Source: a virus. Taken from it: a stretch of 34,887 nucleotides of DNA. Of the stretch, positions 30,772 through 34,887 are shown in pieces. Position 1 is the stretch's first letter, and every line of letters begins with the position of its first letter. The DNA lies in the IMG/VR virus record IMGVR_UViG_3300021090_000568, positions 1 through 34,887 of that record. One strand, 5' to 3'. The position numbers and the translations under genes were made by a program. The notes beneath the pieces are model-generated. The model was given only the letters and a program-made list of their open reading frames with translations, searched no databases and had not been told where the DNA came from.

Positions 30772-31005
30772 GTGTCTGTGTCCGACTCTCGTATTAGCTC
30801 TGCCGATGTGCCGATGGCCCTGATCCGGGTGCATGTCCTCGCCCGACGACTCCTGGACATCGAACGGTCCCTGTCCCGGCTCCCGCTCCATGCTTTAGTG
30901 ACGCATGACGGGACGGACGTCAGTTCCACCGTTGTGGACGCCGTTATCGAGCTAGAACGCATCCGGTTAGTCCTGTCCACGTCTATTGGCACGGTTAGTG
31001 CTTAG
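30772..31005 (+). CDS. Small helical hypothetical protein
   Basis: The protein has 77 residues. The GTG start has GAGG eight bases upstream. It is helical, with VPMALIRVHVLARRLLDIE and VVDAVIELERIRLVL. It could be a small regulator. Its 3' end contains a sigma-54-like element for the next gene. Confidence 0.6.
   Translation: MSVSDSRISSADVPMALIRVHVLARRLLDIERSLSRLPLHALVTHDGTDVSSTVVDAVIELERIRLVLSTSIGTVSA
30986..31002 (+). promoter_or_regulatory. Sigma-54-like promoter for the 291-residue protein
   Basis: TTGGCACG-GTTA-GTGCT matches the -24 box perfectly and keeps GG-N10-GC; only one base of the -12 box departs. The predicted start is near 31012, with the GTG start and its AAGGAG about 40 bases on. 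The element overlaps the end of the preceding coding region, and a palindrome follows. Confidence 0.5.
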
Positions 31006-31014
31006 TGATTCACT
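31004..31014. repeat. Short dispersed palindrome copy (AGTGA-T-TCACT)
   Basis: Perfect five-base arms around one base, followed by GAATCA, so it is a contracted copy of the family. It lies at the predicted transcription start and could act as an operator. Confidence 0.5.
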
Positions 31015-31054
31015 GAATCAACCTGACCCGTCAACCATCACCGAAGGAGTCACC

Positions 31055-31930
31055 GTGAGTACCAAACCGAAGTATGTCTCAATGGCGTCGGAGGACATGA
31101 AGGAGGGGTCCAACCTCTTCGACAACGTGGACGCCCGCATCAAGAACATTCAGTTCACGAAGGAACCGCCGTCCGACAGCTACACGACGGAGGGCAATCC
31201 GATCTTCTCGAACGTCACATTCCTGTTGGACGGTGACGGACCGGAAGCAGAACGGACGGTTAGTCAGTCCTACTCGCTCGGCGCACAGGCGGGTGACAAC
31301 TTCACCATCGGCGACGACGGCTACGGACTCCTGCTCATCGAAGGCAAGGACGACGCGGCGATCCGGAAAGATTCCAAGTGGGGTACGTTCGTCGCCGTTC
31401 TGGAAACGTCCGGCGTGTCGAAGGCGATCACACAAGCCGGCGACATGGAAAAGCTGGTCGGACTCTACGGCCACTTCAAGCGGGTTGCCGACAAAGCACG
31501 GGACTTCGGCGAAGACGCACGGACGCGCCCCGGCCAGAAGAAGTCCAAGTTCCCGCCGTCCACGCTCGTCTGCGTGAAGTTGCTCGCGATGCCGGGAGAG
31601 AAGGTCAAGGATGCGCCGGCCACGAAGACAGCATCAGCACCAACGACAACCGCAACTGCGCCGGCCACGAACGGCAATACCACGTCAACGAGCGATCTCG
31701 ACGGGGTGACTTCAGCCTACCTCGAAACCGTGCTCAAAGCGGCGAAGGGTCCAGTCCAGCGATCCAACCTGACGCTGTTGCTCTCCAGAGCGGCCGTCAA
31801 GGAGGCGAATCGTCAGGACATCGCGCGTCGGGGTGCGGACGAAGGGTTCCTCACGGAACTCGCGGGACTCGGGTTGATCGCGTATGACCCGGCCGCGAAG
31901 CCGCAAGTCGTTTCGCTCACAACGTCGTAG
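31055..31930 (+). CDS. Possible DNA-binding protein with flexible linker
   Basis: The protein has 291 residues. The GTG start has AAGGAG eight bases ahead; the longer frame upstream is rejected because it covers the promoter. The N-terminal domain (about 1-180) is beta-rich, with DARIKNIQFTKEPPSDSYTT, GDDGYGLLLIEGKDD and KWGTFVAVLETSGV. A Thr/Ala linker (about 190-215) leads to a helical, winged-helix-like C-terminal part ending LIAYDPAAKPQVVSLTT. Domain order and genomic position beside helicase and nuclease genes would suit an ssDNA-binding or recombination protein. The family is not recognised, so this is speculative. Confidence 0.6.
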   Translation: MSTKPKYVSMASEDMKEGSNLFDNVDARIKNIQFTKEPPSDSYTTEGNPIFSNVTFLLDGDGPEAERTVSQSYSLGAQAGDNFTIGDDGYGLLLIEGKDDAAIRKDSKWGTFVAVLETSGVSKAITQAGDMEKLVGLYGHFKRVADKARDFGEDARTRPGQKKSKFPPSTLVCVKLLAMPGEKVKDAPATKTASAPTTTATAPATNGNTTSTSDLDGVTSAYLETVLKAAKGPVQRSNLTLLLSRAAVKEANRQDIARRGADEGFLTELAGLGLIAYDPAAKPQVVSLTTS

Positions 31931-31939
31931 GTTCGAGTT

Positions 31940-32028
31940 GGGTGACGGGATCGGTTGACGGGTATTTAGTGCCTGTTGCGGATGCGAGCGCATCCGAGTC
32001 CACCTACTGAAGACCGTCACCCTTTTTT
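31940..32028 (+). ncRNA. Structured leader/attenuator candidate
   Basis: GGGTGACGG (31940) pairs perfectly with CCGTCACCC (32014), and T6 follows the second arm. Between them is a second stem, CGGATGCG-AG-CGCATCCG (31979-31996). Together they form a nine-base outer helix enclosing an inner hairpin, just before a GGAG ribosome-binding site and the ATG at 32042. This resembles a riboswitch-like or attenuator arrangement but matches no class I recognise. It may also be a plain terminator. Confidence 0.55.
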
Positions 32029-32041
32029 CCGGAGTGGGTAC

Positions 32042-32338
32042 ATGTATCGCCCGTCGTTGCTCGATCACATTCCGAAGACCCGACGCGGACACGGAGCCGC
32101 GCATTTTCACGGAGACAAGAAAGTCGAAGACACCGTCATGCACGTTCCTCAAACCTGTGTTCAGCCGACGTGTTCACTGATGCTGGGACGCGACAAGGAA
32201 GGCAAGCAGCGTGGGGAACTGCACAACGACCAGAAGGCGAACGCGGCCGACTGGAAGATCGCGCACGGGTTGTATTCGGTGAACAAACAAGGCGACGTCT
32301 ACGCGCTGGACATCCCGTTCGAGGAGTGCTTTCGGTGA
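32042..32338 (+). CDS. Hypothetical protein behind structured leader
   Basis: The protein has 98 residues. The ATG has GGAG eight bases ahead, within the structured leader. It contains HGAAHFHGDKKVEDTVMHV, then Cys at VPQTCVQPTC, and a C-terminal DIPFEECF. The two Cys, His-rich region might bind a metal. The function is unknown. It begins a run of small membrane proteins. Confidence 0.6.
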   Translation: MYRPSLLDHIPKTRRGHGAAHFHGDKKVEDTVMHVPQTCVQPTCSLMLGRDKEGKQRGELHNDQKANAADWKIAHGLYSVNKQGDVYALDIPFEECFR

Positions 32339-32409
32339 CGATCATCGTCTACCTCTTGATCGTCTGGGTCATGTACGTGCTGATCGACACGCTGGTGAAT
32401 CCGTCATGA
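32335..32409 (+). CDS. 24-residue membrane peptide
   Basis: A GTG start overlaps the preceding stop (GTGA). The product is one hydrophobic helix (IIVYLLIVWVMYVLIDTLV). Its stop overlaps the next start (ATGA). Phage genomes often encode such peptides near lysis or accessory genes. It may be a holin-like helper. Confidence 0.55.
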   Translation: MTIIVYLLIVWVMYVLIDTLVNPS

Positions 32410-32513
32410 AGGACAAGGTACTGACGGTCGTGATCTCGCTCGGCATTGCTGCCGCGATGGCGATCGTCCTCCTGGCCTTCAGCGTCGCCGCGTTGATTTG
32501 GGTGCGCGGATGA
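32406..32513 (+). CDS. 35-residue membrane peptide
   Basis: The ATG overlaps the previous stop. One transmembrane helix (VVISLGIAAAMAIVLLAFSV) ends with VRG. It overlaps the nuclease gene by four bases. The function is unknown. Confidence 0.55.
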   Translation: MKDKVLTVVISLGIAAAMAIVLLAFSVAALIWVRG

Positions 32514-33124
32514 AGATCGAACGGATCGACGATCCGGACCTGATCGACCGACTCGCGCAATCGTCCGCGCCCAGGTCGGAAGGGCTCCACCTGTCGACGA
32601 TCTACGGCGATCTCATGGGTCAGCTACAGCCGAAGCGATTCGACCGATCGAAGCCGTTCAACAAGGTGTCGATCGAATCCGGGCTCGTGTTCGAGAACAT
32701 GCTGGAAAAGGGATTGGCCGAAAAGTTCGCGACGGTTCGACCAGGGGAACTCTGGTCCCCCGAGGGAATCATCATGACCCCGGACGGAGTGAATCCGCTC
32801 CTGGATGCCGGCGAAGAATACAAGTTCACGCGAATGTCAAGTCGGATCTACAAGTCGAACACGTCCCCGTACACCGACGAGTACGGGATGCCGAATCAGA
32901 AGTTTCTCCACTGGTTTCTCCAAATGAAGGGGTATGCGAAATGGCTGGATACGAGGAAATTCGTGCTGCGGGTACTGCACATCAACGGGGATTACGACCG
33001 GAAGAAGGAAAGCGGGCCGGAGTTCCTGAGTCACTTGGTCGAGTTCACACAGCCGGAGATCGACGAGAACTGGACGATGTTGACGAATCATGCACGAAAC
33101 CGGGGCATGTTGCAGGCGGCATGA
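32510..33124 (+). CDS. PD-(D/E)XK superfamily nuclease
   Basis: The protein has 204 residues. The ATG overlaps the upstream stop. VSIESGLVFENMLEKGLAEK (about 53-72) gives a conserved Glu and Gly-Leu-x-Phe-Glu. PDGVNPLLDAGEEYKFTR (about 91-108) has Asp92 and Glu103-x-Lys105, matching the PD-x10-ExK pattern. Such phage RecB-like nucleases act in recombination or DNA degradation. Context with helicase and MazG-like genes supports a DNA metabolism role. Confidence 0.7.
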   Translation: MKIERIDDPDLIDRLAQSSAPRSEGLHLSTIYGDLMGQLQPKRFDRSKPFNKVSIESGLVFENMLEKGLAEKFATVRPGELWSPEGIIMTPDGVNPLLDAGEEYKFTRMSSRIYKSNTSPYTDEYGMPNQKFLHWFLQMKGYAKWLDTRKFVLRVLHINGDYDRKKESGPEFLSHLVEFTQPEIDENWTMLTNHARNRGMLQAA

Positions 33125-33726
33125 ACACCGAGGATCGCGAACAGATGTTTCAGGCGGACATTGCGTACGCACAACAAGCGGCTGCGAAGGCAACAGAGGT
33201 ACCTCTTCACGAATCGACGAGCGCGATCCGCTGGGCGAACGAGTTCATAGACAGCGTCCGCGCGAACCGGGTGTACCTCGACGAAGCGGCGTTGATGCCC
33301 TGGTTCCGCAACGCGCTCTGTGCCGGGATCGACGCCGGCATACGACGCGTACGGGCGAAGGTACCTCCGGTACCGGTCCGCAACGGCATGGTGCTGTACA
33401 AGGACGGCGTCGCCGCGACCGTTCTCGACGCCACGCCCCTCGTTTCCGTTGCCGCGGTCGTCGATGTCATTCAGGAGTTGATCAAAGCGTCCGGCAAATT
33501 CCCGCCCTTGCACTCTGCACACGAGGGGTACGCGGTACTCCTGGAAGAAATCCGGGAACTTGAAAAGGAAGTGTTCCGGAATCCGGTCCCGAAGTCCGTT
33601 ACCTTTACATCGACGAAGGAACGATTGCGCGCTGAGCACTGCCTGAAAATGCGGACCGAAGCGAAACAGGTCGCGGCGATGGCCTTACGGTTCATGGTCG
33701 ACGTTGTCCCGGACGCGGGGAAGTAG
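33121..33726 (+). CDS. MazG-like NTP pyrophosphohydrolase (C-terminal)
   Basis: The protein has 201 residues and starts with a TGA overlap. The N-terminal half is helical with no known motif. The C-terminal half has SAHEGYAVLLEEIRELEKEV (about 136-155) and later LKMRTEAKQVAAMALRFMV, matching all-alpha MazG-type folds where ExxE residues bind Mg. It is likely to hydrolyse noncanonical or excess NTPs. The fusion to a novel N-terminal half is notable. Confidence 0.7.
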   Translation: MNTEDREQMFQADIAYAQQAAAKATEVPLHESTSAIRWANEFIDSVRANRVYLDEAALMPWFRNALCAGIDAGIRRVRAKVPPVPVRNGMVLYKDGVAATVLDATPLVSVAAVVDVIQELIKASGKFPPLHSAHEGYAVLLEEIRELEKEVFRNPVPKSVTFTSTKERLRAEHCLKMRTEAKQVAAMALRFMVDVVPDAGK

Positions 33727-33728
33727 TC

Positions 33729-33875
33729 ATGAATTTCTCGCACATCGTCACGATCATTTTCATCATCGCGAAGCTGCTCGGGTACTTCCCGTACTCCTGG
33801 TACTGGGTGTTCGCACCGGTCCTCGTTGCGATCGTGCTTCTCGCCCTAGCCGAGATCGGAAAGGAACAGAAATGA
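33729..33875 (+). CDS. Small phage membrane protein (two-TM type)
   Basis: The protein has 48 residues and starts three bases after the previous stop. HIVTIIFIIAKLLGYFPYSW followed by WVFAPVLVAIVLLALAEIG closely resembles small phage membrane proteins of the 'FIxxKLxGxxxxSWWWVxxP' type. The function is unknown. The stop overlaps the next ATG. Confidence 0.7.
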   Translation: MNFSHIVTIIFIIAKLLGYFPYSWYWVFAPVLVAIVLLALAEIGKEQK

Positions 33876-34345
33876 GTCGCGGCTTCCGTACTCGCAAAAA
33901 GAAGTCAAGGCGTGAGGCTATTCAGGACGCGCGAACAATCGCGAGTCAGGCCATCGCAGCCGGTCAACAGGCGTGGATGATCCTCGTCGCCGTCCTGTCG
34001 CAGCAAGGCGGGTCCGCGACCGTCACCGAAGGCACCATCAATCAAGTTGGACTCCGCATGAAGGATCTCGACTACGTCATCGAGCCCAGTTCCGTCAAGG
34101 GAGAGTTCATCGTCCGCGTTACAGAGGTACAAGCCGATGGAGGAGAAGGAACCGACGCTCAGGAACCGGATGTCAACGGCGATCACACAGCTGGAAGCGC
34201 GAGCAGGGATCCTGCAAAGCCAACTGACGACAACGAACTACACCTTGATCCAGCTACGGGAACTCCGGAATCGGCTGATCAACGACGGAGCGACCTTGTC
34301 ATCCGTCGAATCGGCGATGACGTTGTTGCGGAAGGCGGGGATTGA
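33872..34345 (+). CDS. Hypothetical protein with basic N-terminus
   Basis: The protein has 157 residues. The first 20 residues are basic (RTRKKKSRREAIQ). The next part is helical and Ala/Gln-rich with IASQAIAAGQQAWMILVAVL. The C-terminal 70 residues are low-complexity Asp/Thr/Gly and overlap another frame. The first 85 residues look the most gene-like. Confidence 0.55.
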   Translation: MSRGFRTRKKKSRREAIQDARTIASQAIAAGQQAWMILVAVLSQQGGSATVTEGTINQVGLRMKDLDYVIEPSSVKGEFIVRVTEVQADGGEGTDAQEPDVNGDHTAGSASRDPAKPTDDNELHLDPATGTPESADQRRSDLVIRRIGDDVVAEGGD

Positions 34346-34349
34346 GTAA
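34137..34349 (+). CDS. Coiled-coil protein overlapping in another frame
   Basis: The protein has 70 residues. A single strong amphipathic helix region (RMSTAITQLEARAGILQSQL) and a second one (YTLIQLRELRNRLINDG) suggest a coiled-coil dimer. It lies inside the 3' half of the preceding gene in a different frame, and its TAA joins the next start (TAATG). The tidy junction favours it as real. Confidence 0.5.
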   Translation: MEEKEPTLRNRMSTAITQLEARAGILQSQLTTTNYTLIQLRELRNRLINDGATLSSVESAMTLLRKAGIE

Positions 34350-34876
34350 TGAATCCCACATTCCTGAAAATCTTCGCGCTGATCGAGCCGACGCACATCA
34401 AGTGTGTGATCGCGGGCGGTGCGGTCGTTGACTTCGATCAGGCACTCGACATCGACGTCTTCGTGCTCAGTCAGGACTGGCGGACGGTGTTGATGGTCGG
34501 GAACGCGATCGACGGAAGACGGTTTACCGGATCGTTGATGTCGCTCGATGACGACATCCCGTACGAAGGTGGACATGCGGACGACTTCTACCGACTGGGT
34601 TCCTGTCACCCGTCCTGGTCGCCGAAGCCGATTCACATCACTGGGTTCGGGGGACTGAGTACCGGCAATTCCAGTGTCGAATCCCTGTTGGAGACGTTCG
34701 ATCTCTCCGTCCACGCATGGGCCTACGACGAGAAGGGCCGCATTCATGGGATCCCGACCAGTACCCGTCCGTGCGACCCGATCACCGTCAGTCACATCCG
34801 ATCCACAACCGCGGCACGATTGTTGAAGTTGTCGCAGCGGTACCACCCGGCGGGACACCCCGTCGAAGTTCACTGA
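34349..34876 (+). CDS. Nucleotidyltransferase-like protein
   Basis: The protein has 175 residues. CVIAGGAVVDFDQALDIDVF (about 19-38) contains Gly23-Gly24 and the Asp34-x-Asp36 pair of minimal nucleotidyltransferase (pol-beta superfamily) folds. DLSVHAWAYDEKGRIHG may include the third acidic residue. Similar proteins include AbiEii-type toxins and RNA-modifying enzymes. The function is not clear from context. Confidence 0.6.
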   Translation: MNPTFLKIFALIEPTHIKCVIAGGAVVDFDQALDIDVFVLSQDWRTVLMVGNAIDGRRFTGSLMSLDDDIPYEGGHADDFYRLGSCHPSWSPKPIHITGFGGLSTGNSSVESLLETFDLSVHAWAYDEKGRIHGIPTSTRPCDPITVSHIRSTTAARLLKLSQRYHPAGHPVEVH

Positions 34877-34883
34877 GGATTAA

Positions 34884-34887
34884 ATGG
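34884..34887 (+). CDS. Start of next gene (partial)
   Basis: GAGGA lies seven bases before an ATG near the right edge, directly after the nucleotidyltransferase-like gene. Only one codon is in the window, so the identity is unknown. Confidence 0.4.

Noticed and set aside
1-34887. CRISPR array, integrase, attachment site or insertion sequence
   Set aside because: No regular repeat-spacer pattern, recombinase motif or flanking repeats were seen.

Overview
The window is a piece of a tailed double-stranded DNA bacteriophage genome (Caudoviricetes), moderately GC-rich, with very tight gene packing and many TAATG, ATGA or GTGA stop/start overlaps. The gene set suggests podovirus-type morphology: large terminase, a long portal, scaffold, HK97-fold-like capsid protein, a head-tail adaptor, two consecutive proteins of about 530 residues resembling tail-nozzle or DNA-stabilisation proteins, and Gln/Ala-rich internal-virion-like proteins. 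There are no tail sheath, tape-measure, integrase, tRNA, rRNA or CRISPR features. No endolysin is recognisable, so lysis genes may lie outside. The host cannot be named from the sequence.

Layout. Bases 1-21528 form one long minus-strand packaging and virion cluster, transcribed right to left. It begins with a small-terminase-like HTH protein and DUF1353. A small module follows: a secreted Ig-like protein, a 64-residue protein, a stand-alone RapZ C-terminal domain, a signal-peptide HExxH protein and an endonuclease VII-type HNH protein. Next come TerL, portal, scaffold and major capsid protein (followed by a good intrinsic terminator), head-completion and decoration proteins, adaptor, nozzle proteins, internal proteins, a fibre, and an internal protein that runs off the left edge. 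Bases 21601-21915 hold a plus-strand zinc-finger gene. Bases 21916-22758 are a gene-free, dyad-rich region, the best candidate for an origin or control region. Bases 22759-25281 are a minus-strand early-type operon containing a DUF932 protein. From 25755 to the right edge most genes are on the plus strand: KGG protein, HNH endonuclease, XPD/DinG-type helicase, a possible DNA-binding protein, PD-(D/E)XK nuclease, MazG-like pyrophosphohydrolase, small membrane proteins and a nucleotidyltransferase-like protein. One divergent minus-strand wHTH gene sits among them.

The most unusual signal is regulatory. Five non-coding sites match TGGNACG-N4-TTGC, the -24/-12 consensus of sigma-54 (RpoN) promoters, and three weaker relatives keep the GG-N10-GC core. 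Five of the eight accompany copies of a dispersed palindrome, consensus CAGTGAA-TCA-TTCACTG, and a sixth lies about 50 bp from one. Several are placed to transcribe genes, but three of the five strong sites point against the minus-strand late operon. If real, this would be a phage whose transcription is tied to the host RpoN/enhancer-binding-protein system. Other notable items are a structured RNA candidate ahead of the 32042 gene, a 15-bp direct repeat in the leader of the KGG gene, zinc-ribbon insertions in portal and terminase, and apparent over-representation of the palindrome GGTACC.
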